A stretch of 64,000 nt of DNA from an uncultured Subdoligranulum sp. (GTDB taxonomy: Bacteria; Bacillota; Clostridia; Oscillospirales; Ruminococcaceae): contig CAJFFY010000001.1 of assembly GCA_904374465.1 (NCBI GenBank), positions 62,001 to 126,000 of the forward strand, written 5' to 3'. Below, one piece after another: positions 33,893 to 41,849 of this stretch. The notes below the pieces were generated by a model, which was given only the letters and a program-made list of their open reading frames with translations, was not told the origin of the DNA and made no database searches. Position numbers and translations under genes: made by a program. Numbering within the stretch: position 1 is the stretch's first letter; each line of letters begins with the position of its first letter.

Positions 33893-34391
33893 CCGCGGCC
33901 TTTCCATCCTTTCCGTGAATCTTTTTTTCTTCCCGGTCTTTTTTGTAGGAGTCGTACAGCACCCACAGCATGAGCATCACAACGCCAGTGGTAATGCAGA
34001 TGTCAGCAAAGTTGAACACGGCAAAATTCACAAAAAGGAAATTGACATAGTCCACAACCACACCGCTGACCACGCGGTCAATCAGGTTTCCCACGCCGCC
34101 GCCCAGAATCAGGGTCCAGGAGATTCTTTCCCAAGGGCCCATTTTGCGCAGCAAAAGCAAAAGAAACACACAAAGCAGCATGAGGGACGTCATACCGATC
34201 AGCAACGTCTGTTTGCCCGCCAGCATGGAAAATGCCATACCGTCGTTCAGGAAATAGCGCAGTTCCACAACACCCGGCAAAATGGTCAAAGCCCCCAGCG
34301 GCTGCAAGACCGCCGTGGCCCATTGTTTGATCAGCTGGTCAATCACCACCAGCAAGGCGGCCCCTGCCACCGAGAGAAGGCCAAAAATCAT
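33879..34391 (-). CDS. lspA: Lipoprotein signal peptidase (signal peptidase II)
   Basis: Membrane aspartic protease that cleaves prolipoproteins after lipid attachment, for example the importer lipoprotein encoded at 30347-31384. It has 170 residues and four hydrophobic segments. Catalytic aspartates lie in GGVGNLIDRVVSGVVVDYVNF and FAVFNFADICITTGV. ATG 34391 has GGGAG 6 nt upstream. A strong terminator lies in the 66-bp gap after ileS, so expression of lspA may depend on read-through or an unseen promoter. Confidence 0.97.
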   Translation of the reverse strand: MIFGLLSVAGAALLVVIDQLIKQWATAVLQPLGALTILPGVVELRYFLNDGMAFSMLAGKQTLLIGMTSLMLLCVFLLLLLRKMGPWERISWTLILGGGVGNLIDRVVSGVVVDYVNFLFVNFAVFNFADICITTGVVMLMLWVLYDSYKKDREEKKIHGKDGKAADGTA

Positions 34392-34409
34392 CCAAAACTC
34401 CCTACTCTG

Positions 34410-34448
34410 AAAAAATCAGCGGTGCTTACGCAAGTATAAGCACCGCTG
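34410..34448 (-). terminator. Terminator between ileS and lspA
   Basis: Perfect 12-bp stem CAGCGGTGCTTA/TAAGCACCGCTG (34417-34428 with 34437-34448), 8-nt loop, then TTTTTT on the minus strand. It begins 10 nt past the ileS stop. Confidence 0.9.
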
Positions 34449-34457
34449 AAGGTAAAA

Positions 34458-37232
34458 TTACATTCCCAGGACCTTTGCGCAACGCGGGCACAGGCCATTT
34501 TCGCCAACGGCAGCATCGTACTTCCAGCAGCGCAGGCACTTAGTACCGGCCGCATGCTCGGCAGCAACACCCAAGCCTTCCACAAGGCCCTTCACGCCGC
34601 CTTCGCCCTGCTCCAGATGAACTTGCGAGACGATGAACAGGTCCGCCAGCTCATCCATGGGGATTGCATTGAGGAAGCCGTACACTTCCGCATTGCAATA
34701 CAGTGTCAGGCTGGCTTCCAGAGAAGAACCGATCAGCTTGTCGGCACGAGCCTGCTCCAGGACCTTCTTGACATCATCGCGGATTGCCATGATGCGATCC
34801 CACTTTTCGGTGAATGCCGCACCGGCTGCAGACTTGGCCTCGGGCATCTGCTCAAAGACCACGTACTCCTTCATGCCGGGCATCTTGGGCACATAGCTCC
34901 AGATTTCCTGGCTGGTAAAGCAAAGGATAGGCGCCAGCAGCTTGGTGAAGTCCACCAGGATACGGTACAGCGCCGTCTGTGCACAGCGACGTGCATGGTC
35001 ATCCGCACAGTACAGGCGATCCTTGATCACGTCCATATAGAAGTTGGACATATCAATGACGCAGAAATTGTACAGCGCATGGTACGCGCGGGAGAAGTCA
35101 TAATGATCATAGGCATCCCGCATGGTCTTGGTCAGTGCATTGCAGGCTTCCAGCGCCCATCGATCAATCTCATAGAGCTGATCTTCTGCGACCATATCTT
35201 TGTTCGGGTCAAAGTCATTCAGGTTGCCCAGCATGAATCGCGCGGTATTGCGCATCTTGCGGTAGGCTTCCGACAGCTGACGGAAGATTTCCTTGCCGGC
35301 ACGCACATCCACCGTATAATCGCTGGATGCCACCCACAGACGGATGATGTCGGCGCCGTAGTCCCGAATGATCTCAGAGGGCTCCATACCGTTACCGGCA
35401 GACTTATGCATCTGTTTGCCCTGGGCATCCACAACCCAGCCATGGCACAGCACCTCACGATACGGCGCAATACCCTGGGTAGCCACGCAGGTCAGCAGGC
35501 TGGACTGGAACCAACCACGGAACTGGTCGGCACCTTCCATATACATATCCACCGGCCAGGTCAGTTCCGGACGTTCACGGCAGACCGCACTCCAGGTGGA
35601 GCCGGAGTCAAACCAGACATCCATGATGTCGGGATCCTTTTCCCAATCGGAAGCACCGCACTCGCAGACCTCTGTTTTGGGCAGAATCTCGTTGGCTTCA
35701 TACTTGTACCATGCATCACTGCCTTCCTTGCGGAACAGGTCCGACACAGCCTTGATGGAGGCATCAGTAATGTGGTACTTGCCGCATTTCTTGCAGTAGA
35801 ATACCGGAATGGGAACACCCCATACACGCTGACGGCTGATGCACCAATCGCTACGATCGCGCACCATACCGGCCATACGATCATGGCCCCAGGCCGGCTG
35901 CCAATGCACACTGTCAATGGCCTTGTAGACATCTTCCTTGAAGGCGTCGATGGAGCAGAACCACTGCTCGGTGGCGCGGAAGATGATGGGATTATGGCAG
36001 CGCCAGCAATGGGGATACTGGTGGGTGATGTGCTGCACCCCCATCAGGTGGCCGCTCTCTTTAATGTGCTCCAGAATGACCTTATTGGCAGCCCATACCT
36101 TGAGGCCCGCAAACTCCTTGCCAGCTTCCTCGGTCAGGCAGCCAGCATCATCCACGGGGACAACAACCGGCAGCTGCGGGTAGTGGTTGACACAGACTTC
36201 AAAGTCTTCGACACCATGACCGGGGGCCGTGTGAACACAGCCCGTACCGCCTTCCAGTGTAACGTGATCACCCAGGATCACCAAGCCGGTGCGGTCCAGG
36301 AAGGGATGCTTGTACTCCACCATTTCCAGCTCATCGCCGTGCACGGTTTCGGGCAGAACTTCGTAATCCTCGATATGGCAAGCTTCCATCGTGGCCTTGA
36401 CCAGTTCGGCAGCCATGATGTGGTAATCTTCGCCAATCTTGACGAAGGCATATTCGATGTCAGGGTTCAGGCAGGTTGCCACGTTGGCGGGCAACGTCCA
36501 GGTGGTGGTCGTCCAGATCACAATCCAAGCTTTATCCAGCGGGATGTTGTGCTTAGCCAGCACACCCTTGGGATCCCCGGTCAGCTTGAAACGCACATAG
36601 ATGGAATCGCATTCATCCTCGGCATACTCAATTTCCGCCTCTGCCAGAGCCGTGCGGTCTTCCGGGCACCAGTAAACAGCTTTCATGCCCTTATAAATGT
36701 AGCCCTTCTTGGCCATCTCGCCAAAAATTTCCACCTGGCGAGCCTCGAATTCGGGACGCAGGGTCAGATACGGATTTTCAAAATTACCCTGAACGCCCAG
36801 GCGCTTGAACTGATCGTTCATAACACCGATATGTTCCGTGGCGAACTCTTTGCAGATCTTGCGCAGTTCCAATTTGGAGACACCGGACTTCTTATCGCCC
36901 AAAGACCCCAGTGCCTTCAACTCGATGGGCAGGCCGTGGGTATCATAACCGGGCACATAAGGAGCCTGGAAACCAGACATGTTCTTGTAGCGGATGATGA
37001 TGTCCTTGATGATCTTGTTCAGCGCAGTACCCATATGGATACTGCCGTTGGCGTACGGGGGGCCGTCATGCAGAATGTAGCGAGGCTTTCCCTCGTTGTT
37101 GCGGATCATCTGCTCATAGACATGGTTCTGCTCCCAGTCTTCCAGCATTTTGGGTTCCTTTTTGGGCAGACCGGCCCGCATTTCAAAGGGGGTCTGCATC
37201 TTGTGGATGGTGTCATTGTAATTCTGCGGCAA
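34458..37232 (-). CDS. ileS: Isoleucyl-tRNA synthetase
   Basis: Class I aminoacyl-tRNA synthetase charging tRNA-Ile, with an editing domain. It has 924 residues. The HIGH region is PPYANGSIHMGTALN (about 58-72), the editing CP1 domain follows with WTTTTWTLPANVA, and the KMSKS loop reads GKQMHKSAGNGMEPSE (about 610). The C-terminus has a zinc site, CLRCWKYDAAVGENGLCPRCAKV (CxxC...CxxC), of the bacterial type. The start is TTG 37232 after a GAGGAG site; there is no ATG nearby. It follows divIVA by 52 bp, leaving no room for a T-box leader. Confidence 0.98.
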   Translation of the reverse strand: MPQNYNDTIHKMQTPFEMRAGLPKKEPKMLEDWEQNHVYEQMIRNNEGKPRYILHDGPPYANGSIHMGTALNKIIKDIIIRYKNMSGFQAPYVPGYDTHGLPIELKALGSLGDKKSGVSKLELRKICKEFATEHIGVMNDQFKRLGVQGNFENPYLTLRPEFEARQVEIFGEMAKKGYIYKGMKAVYWCPEDRTALAEAEIEYAEDECDSIYVRFKLTGDPKGVLAKHNIPLDKAWIVIWTTTTWTLPANVATCLNPDIEYAFVKIGEDYHIMAAELVKATMEACHIEDYEVLPETVHGDELEMVEYKHPFLDRTGLVILGDHVTLEGGTGCVHTAPGHGVEDFEVCVNHYPQLPVVVPVDDAGCLTEEAGKEFAGLKVWAANKVILEHIKESGHLMGVQHITHQYPHCWRCHNPIIFRATEQWFCSIDAFKEDVYKAIDSVHWQPAWGHDRMAGMVRDRSDWCISRQRVWGVPIPVFYCKKCGKYHITDASIKAVSDLFRKEGSDAWYKYEANEILPKTEVCECGASDWEKDPDIMDVWFDSGSTWSAVCRERPELTWPVDMYMEGADQFRGWFQSSLLTCVATQGIAPYREVLCHGWVVDAQGKQMHKSAGNGMEPSEIIRDYGADIIRLWVASSDYTVDVRAGKEIFRQLSEAYRKMRNTARFMLGNLNDFDPNKDMVAEDQLYEIDRWALEACNALTKTMRDAYDHYDFSRAYHALYNFCVIDMSNFYMDVIKDRLYCADDHARRCAQTALYRILVDFTKLLAPILCFTSQEIWSYVPKMPGMKEYVVFEQMPEAKSAAGAAFTEKWDRIMAIRDDVKKVLEQARADKLIGSSLEASLTLYCNAEVYGFLNAIPMDELADLFIVSQVHLEQGEGGVKGLVEGLGVAAEHAAGTKCLRCWKYDAAVGENGLCPRCAKVLGM

Positions 37233-37284
37233 GATTTCCTACTCTCCTCTATTTAGTAAAATTCTTTGCTGGTTGCCGAAACAA

Positions 37285-38220
37285 TCAGCTGTCGAAGTCT
37301 ACGCCTTCAAAATGGTCAAACGCAGGGGAGTTCAACTCTTCCTGCGGTTCCGCTGCTTTGGTTTTGCGGGTTGTCCGCTTACCGGTACTGGACTTTCTGG
37401 TCTTGCGTGCCGGTTTTTCCGCCGGAGGATCATCGTAGAGTCCCGCACCAGGCTGGAAAGTTTCCTTCACCTCCGGCTGCGTCATCGGAGGCTGCACAGC
37501 CATTTCCTCCGGTTCTTCCGGATGCGGCGCGATGGCAAACTCCACCGTATCTACCTTTTCCCCATCTTCCGGTGCCTCCGTCTGCTGGGGCTGTTCAGGA
37601 TTGTAATATTGTGTTTCCTGATAAACAGGTTCCTGGGGCTGGGGGTCCGGCTGCGGGGCAGACTGCACGGGCGGCGCCGTATAGGCGGGCTCTGCCGGCT
37701 GTACAGGTTCCGCCACAGGCTGTTGTACCGGTTCCTGCGGCTTTTCCTGTGGCGGCTCCGGTTCTTCCACCGTCTTATATTCCGGGAGCTTGCTGATCAA
37801 ATTGATGTGCTTGCGGTACATCTCCATCAGGGAACGTTTAAAGCTGTCGGCCTCGCTTTTCAGCGTAACAATCTCCTGTTTGGCCAGCTCCACATCGTCC
37901 CGGGCCCGCTGTTCCCGGTCCTCGGCCTTCATATTGGCCGCTCGAATAATTTCCGCAGCCTTCTGTTTGGCTTCCCGAATCACATTTTCGCCCAGCCGCT
38001 GCGCGTTAATCATGGTGGTGCGCAGGGTATCCTCCTCCGCACGGTACTGGTCAATACGCTGAGCCAGCACGACGAGTTTCTTTTGCAGGTCGTCATTTTG
38101 GGCAGACAAAGTCTCCATGCTTTCTGCAACCTGCTTAAGATAATCATCCACATCATCGCAGCGATACCCGCGCATGGATTTTTCAAAGGTTACGCGGCGG
38201 ACATCCTCAGAAGTGATCAT
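37285..38220 (-). CDS. divIVA: DivIVA cell-division/polarity protein
   Basis: Membrane-curvature binding scaffold at the division site and poles. It has 311 residues. The N-terminal DivIVA lipid-binding part reads VRRVTFEKSMRGYRCDDVDDYLKQV (about 7-31), followed by a coiled coil to about 150 and then a Pro/Gln/Glu-rich, low-complexity region (about 155-285) with a basic stretch RKTRKSSTGKRTTRKTK near the end. This long disordered tail is much larger than in Bacillus DivIVA. ATG 38220 has AGGAGG upstream; the frame to 38265 lacks support. It lies between ylmH and ileS as in Bacillus. Confidence 0.93.
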   Translation of the reverse strand: MITSEDVRRVTFEKSMRGYRCDDVDDYLKQVAESMETLSAQNDDLQKKLVVLAQRIDQYRAEEDTLRTTMINAQRLGENVIREAKQKAAEIIRAANMKAEDREQRARDDVELAKQEIVTLKSEADSFKRSLMEMYRKHINLISKLPEYKTVEEPEPPQEKPQEPVQQPVAEPVQPAEPAYTAPPVQSAPQPDPQPQEPVYQETQYYNPEQPQQTEAPEDGEKVDTVEFAIAPHPEEPEEMAVQPPMTQPEVKETFQPGAGLYDDPPAEKPARKTRKSSTGKRTTRKTKAAEPQEELNSPAFDHFEGVDFDS

Positions 38221-38279
38221 GCTATTCCTCCTGTTTTCGGATTTTCCTGATTCGGTAGTTTTCAAGAGTCACCGTTCTC

Positions 38280-39092
38280 TTAATACTGAAAGAAGGATAT
38301 AAACACCCTGTCTTTACGGCTCCTTCCGCCGATCCCTGTCAAACGATAGCGGCCTACGCCCCGTACAGTAAAAATATCCTGCGCGAACACCGTTTCGTGG
38401 GACGACCGCAGGGGAAGATGGTTGATTTCCACACGGCCGGCTGCAATATATTCTGCAGCTCTGGTCCGGGAGGTATGCATCATGGCTGCCAAAACAGCAT
38501 CCACCCGCAAGGATGGAACAGTAGCTTCCCGTGTCGCACGCTGCACACCCTGGGCAATCCGTTCCGGCAAATCATCGCAGCACGTCACCTGGACCGGGCA
38601 ACGCCCGGCACTGGTCAACTCTGCCGCAATAAAAGCCTGCTTGTCCGCCAGCACCACAGCGTAAAACACAGCCGCGTCCTCCGGGTCCTGTACAAGGTCC
38701 CCCACACAGACACGATCCAATCCCAAGCCAAGAATGGACCCAAGATAATCCCGGTGCCCCGGCGCTTTTTCTCCAGATAGTGCCATGGCTTTCAGCTGCA
38801 AACAAGCCAGCGGTTCTTCCCGCCAGGCTTGTGGCGGTTCCAGGCAAAGGACCTTTCGTTCCGCCTGGTCGTAGCCCCCCCAAAACCGCATAGACGAAAA
38901 ACCCGCACGATGGCAGGCCGCCTGGGCCAAACTCTGCTCGCGATCCGAAAGGAATCCCGTATAGCGTGGGATTTCCCGTGCATCCGCCACCCGGCACAAT
39001 TCTTCCACCCGGTGCATCAGACGACGCTCATCCTCATTCTGAGGTGGGACAAAGCCCCGGACAGCAGACACGGAATCAGAAGAAGACGCCAT
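38280..39092 (-). CDS. ylmH: YlmH S4-domain RNA-binding protein
   Basis: RNA-binding protein of the YlmH family, found in Gram-positive division clusters and linked to ribosome rescue and stalled-peptide handling in Bacillus. It has 270 residues: a first part with REIPRYTGFLSDREQSLAQAA and FWGGYDQAERKVLCLEP, then a C-terminal S4 domain (about 190-250) VDAVLAAMMHTSRTRAAEYIAAGRVEINHLPL. ATG 39092 overlaps the sepF end by 17 bp; a TTG at 39110 is the alternative. It is translationally coupled to sepF. Confidence 0.92.
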   Translation of the reverse strand: MASSSDSVSAVRGFVPPQNEDERRLMHRVEELCRVADAREIPRYTGFLSDREQSLAQAACHRAGFSSMRFWGGYDQAERKVLCLEPPQAWREEPLACLQLKAMALSGEKAPGHRDYLGSILGLGLDRVCVGDLVQDPEDAAVFYAVVLADKQAFIAAELTSAGRCPVQVTCCDDLPERIAQGVQRATREATVPSLRVDAVLAAMMHTSRTRAAEYIAAGRVEINHLPLRSSHETVFAQDIFTVRGVGRYRLTGIGGRSRKDRVFISFFQY

Positions 39093-39531
39093 TGTTCTCC
39101 AGCTCGTCAATCAGGTCACCCATAATATCCACATTGTAGGGTGTAATAATAAAGGTGCTGGTTGCCACACGCTTGATCTGGCCATTGTTCGCGTATGCCA
39201 CTCCGGAAAGGAAATCAATCAGACGACGGGAAACCTCTTTACCCGTGGATTCCAGATTCAGCACCACCGTGCGTTTTGCGTTGAGCTGATCCGCAATGGT
39301 GGATGCATCCTCAAAACGTTCCGGTTTGACCAGAACGACCTGCAGTTGGGTGGTCGCATTGATGTTGACTACCTTATTGCTATGCTGTTTGACCTCGGCC
39401 TGAGAATAATTCTGCGCAGCTGCGGCATTCCCCTGCCCGCCCGCAAAAATTTCGTCTTCGGTGTCATCTATATAAGAATCCCCCTCCGGGTCAATTCCGA
39501 GCTTGCTTTTCAAACTGTCAAACATAGACAT
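39076..39531 (-). CDS. sepF: Cell division protein SepF
   Basis: FtsZ-binding protein that bundles protofilaments and anchors the ring to the membrane. It has 151 residues. The N-terminal amphipathic helix SMFDSLKSKLGI is at 2-13, an acidic linker follows, then the SepF domain VVLVKPERFEDASTIADQLNAKRTVVLNLE and RRLIDFLSGVAYANNGQIKRVATSTFIITP (about 70-140). ATG 39531 has AAGGAG upstream; the frame starting at 39573 is extra. It is first in its operon, with a near-consensus promoter. The usual neighbours ylmE and ylmG are absent. Confidence 0.96.
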   Translation of the reverse strand: MSMFDSLKSKLGIDPEGDSYIDDTEDEIFAGGQGNAAAAQNYSQAEVKQHSNKVVNINATTQLQVVLVKPERFEDASTIADQLNAKRTVVLNLESTGKEVSRRLIDFLSGVAYANNGQIKRVATSTFIITPYNVDIMGDLIDELENNGVFF

Positions 39532-39556
39532 GGTTGTAACTCCTTTGGTCGCGCAT

Positions 39557-39577
39557 GCGTGTAAAACGCGCACACGC
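39557..39577 (-). promoter_or_regulatory. Hairpin in the sepF leader
   Basis: GCGTGT pairs with ACACGC around a 9-nt loop, about 25 nt upstream of the sepF start. It is small, but it lies within the untranslated leader. Confidence 0.35.
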
Positions 39578-39600
39578 CATTACAGCGATATACACTAAAT

Positions 39601-39629
39601 ATTATCTTCTTTTTTATGTCAATTGTCAA
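39601..39629 (-). promoter_or_regulatory. Promoter of the sepF operon
   Basis: Minus strand -35 TTGACA (39624-39629), 17-bp spacer, -10 GATAAT (39601-39606): near consensus. It lies between the HlyD-like gene and sepF, so division genes can be expressed apart from the mut operon. Confidence 0.85.
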
Positions 39630-39651
39630 TATAGAACCGATAGATTCTGCG

Positions 39652-40881
39652 CTACAGCAGCTTGCCATCCTGCAGATTTGTACCTTGCACAATGACCTCA
39701 TCATACAGGCGGACCTCGTTGTCCGTACCGATGGCGCCATCGGCAGGAATCAGAATATAATTCTCATCCTCATACAGGATGGTGATTTTCAGAAAACGTT
39801 GCAGGTTGCCATATTTGACGTACACACCACGGTTACCGCCCACAATGTGCAGTGCCTCCCTGCTGATCCGGATGCCTTCATAGGTTTTGATATCAATCTG
39901 TGCGGTTTCCTGGCCAAAACTCAAAATTTCCGCATTGATGGTCTGACATTCGAAGACCAGTTTGGCCACGCCGTTGTCCTCGTCCGTGGTCACCTCCACA
40001 ACGGTGGCCGCCAGCGGCGTGTTCTGTTTGCCCGGCACGCTGATTTTGACTGAAGTAACCCCATCAAACCGAGCGGCCGTATCCAGATCGCAGACCGCAT
40101 AAAATCGCCAGCTGAACCCTGTGGCAATCTGTCCCGCCCGGTTGGTATCCGCTGCCGGGAATCCGTCTGCCAGCATCTGCTGCAAAGCCGTCGGCGTCGC
40201 ATCGTCCAGTGCCTGCCTGTCTGTTACAATGGCCGGAGCGGCCTCCGTGCTGCTGAAGTATCCGTTTGTGGTGGCCGTAATAGTCTGTAAAGCCCCTAAC
40301 TGGGCATTGATCTCATCGTACTCCGCCTGCAACGCCGCAATGGTCTGACTGAAATCCCCCGTCTGGCCTGTACTGACCTGCAGGCGATTCTGTGCCAACA
40401 GAAAATCGTCTTCTGCGTCTGTGATGCCGCTGTATTCCGCTGTATCCAGTTTGTCCAGCAAGTTGTACAGAGCCTGCCGTGTCTGGTTGGTAAGCACCGA
40501 AAGATCACTGCCGGTGGAGTTCTGCGATTTGCTCAGCAAATCAATCGTTCTGCTCAAACGATCCAGACGCTCCCGTAGCAGTCCCTGGGAATCATCGGTA
40601 TAACATTCCGCCAGAACCGTTCCGTTGCTGACGCGTTCGCCATCCTGTACCAGATAGCCCAGGTTCCCGCTTCCCTCCACCGATACGGAATCAAACGCCA
40701 CCACACCGTCCAGTGTGACGCTGTCCGCCATGGTATAAGAAATGGCAGTTTCTGTCTTGTATGACTGGTGAAAGATCACAAAGCACTGAATTACCACATA
40801 GAAGGAAACCACCAGCAGCAGGGCGATGCCTATCCATCGTATAATTTTTGTCGCATTGGTATGCCCGTTTTTTGGCTGCAT
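39652..40881 (-). CDS. HlyD-like membrane protein near the division cluster
   Basis: Single-pass membrane protein of 409 residues with an extracellular barrel-sandwich layout. The membrane segment (about 16-38) is WIGIALLLVVSFYVVIQCFVIF, followed by SVTLDGVVAFDSVSVEG, a coiled-coil arm (about 100-200, ERLDRLSRTIDLLSKSQ and IAALQAEYDEINAQL) and a C-terminal beta region ending with PADGAIGTDNEVRLYDEVIVQG. HlyD-type adaptors normally pair with an exporter; none is encoded nearby. Similar genes occur next to sepF in other Clostridia. ATG 40881 has GGGAGGG upstream. The role is unknown, possibly in division or the envelope. Confidence 0.78.
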   Translation of the reverse strand: MQPKNGHTNATKIIRWIGIALLLVVSFYVVIQCFVIFHQSYKTETAISYTMADSVTLDGVVAFDSVSVEGSGNLGYLVQDGERVSNGTVLAECYTDDSQGLLRERLDRLSRTIDLLSKSQNSTGSDLSVLTNQTRQALYNLLDKLDTAEYSGITDAEDDFLLAQNRLQVSTGQTGDFSQTIAALQAEYDEINAQLGALQTITATTNGYFSSTEAAPAIVTDRQALDDATPTALQQMLADGFPAADTNRAGQIATGFSWRFYAVCDLDTAARFDGVTSVKISVPGKQNTPLAATVVEVTTDEDNGVAKLVFECQTINAEILSFGQETAQIDIKTYEGIRISREALHIVGGNRGVYVKYGNLQRFLKITILYEDENYILIPADGAIGTDNEVRLYDEVIVQGTNLQDGKLL

Positions 40882-40904
40882 CGGTTCGTTTCCCTCCCTT
40901 CCAC

Positions 40905-41849
40905 TCAGTTCTGCAGGAAGGCCTCCACCTGCTGTATGGCTTTGGCTTCCACGGCGCCATCTTCCAGATATAGCCAAACCGCCTCACTTTGGTGGCGAAA
41001 CCATGTCAGTTGGCGCTTGGCATAGCGGCGTGTGGCCCGTTTCAAATCCTCCACACAACCGGGCAGCGATTGTCCCCCCTCGAAATAGGGAAAAAATTCC
41101 TTATATCCGATGGCCTGTGCTGCGGTTTTGTAGGTATCCCGGTGCTGCCAGACAAGCTCTGCCTCATGCAACAAACCTCTTCGCATCATATCATCCACCC
41201 GGAGGTCGATCCGACGATACAATTCCGTCCGGTCCCTGCAGGTCAGGCAAATACACAAGGCACGATAGGGCGCCTCCTGCGGGCGGGACGCCTGTTGCTG
41301 TTCGCTCATCTTGCGTCCGGTGGACTCATAGAGTTCCAACGCACGAATCACCCGGGTCAAGTTGTTGGGATGGACTTTTTGCGCGTACACCGGGTCCACT
41401 GTCTGCAACCGTGCATACAAAGACTGGGGGCCTTCCGTCTCCGCCTGCTGCTGCAACGTCCGCCGCAAAGCCGGATCGGTTTGTTCCGGTGCGAAGGTAA
41501 CGCCCTGCAAAAGGCTGGAAATATAGAGCCCGGTACCGCCCACCAGCAGAGGCAGATGGTTTCTTCCCGTGATTTGGGAAATGCAGGACGAGGCATCCCG
41601 CACAAACTCCGCCACACTATAGGGTTGTTCGGGTTCCAGAAAATCCAAGAGATGATGCGGCACGCCCTGACGTTCCTCCGGGGTGGCCTTTGCGGTGCCA
41701 ATACTGAGATGCCGGTAGATCTGCATGGAGTCAGCATTAATGATCTCGCCATCAAAGTGCCGGGCCAGCGCCACGGAAAGTGCAGTCTTTCCGGTGGCTG
41801 TGGGTCCCCCCACTGTTATGACTCGGGGGCGTTCACACAAGGCGTCCAA
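40905..41849 (-). CDS. miaA: tRNA dimethylallyltransferase
   Basis: Adds a dimethylallyl group to A37 of tRNAs reading UNN codons; MiaB (47039-48418) then methylthiolates it. It has 314 residues. The P-loop is VGGPTATGKTALSVALA (about 13-29), followed by INADSMQIYRHLSIGTAK, LLVGGTGLYISSLLQG and RVIRALELYESTGRK. The first codon is TTG 41849 inside the mutL end (17-bp overlap), with AAGGAG 13 nt upstream; another TTG at 41840 is possible. The operon order miaB-ylbF-mutS-mutL-miaA places both tRNA-37 enzymes around mismatch repair. Confidence 0.95.
   Translation of the reverse strand: MDALCERPRVITVGGPTATGKTALSVALARHFDGEIINADSMQIYRHLSIGTAKATPEERQGVPHHLLDFLEPEQPYSVAEFVRDASSCISQITGRNHLPLLVGGTGLYISSLLQGVTFAPEQTDPALRRTLQQQAETEGPQSLYARLQTVDPVYAQKVHPNNLTRVIRALELYESTGRKMSEQQQASRPQEAPYRALCICLTCRDRTELYRRIDLRVDDMMRRGLLHEAELVWQHRDTYKTAAQAIGYKEFFPYFEGGQSLPGCVEDLKRATRRYAKRQLTWFRHQSEAVWLYLEDGAVEAKAIQQVEAFLQN

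Noticed and set aside
34554..37256. Open frame of 900 codons on the plus strand across ileS
   Set aside because: It is the antisense shadow of ileS, without ribosome-binding site or family motifs; high-GC coding DNA often leaves such frames open.
37632..37780. Repeated Pro/Gln codons in divIVA as a tandem repeat element
   Set aside because: The repeat is imperfect and in frame; it is explained by the disordered protein tail.
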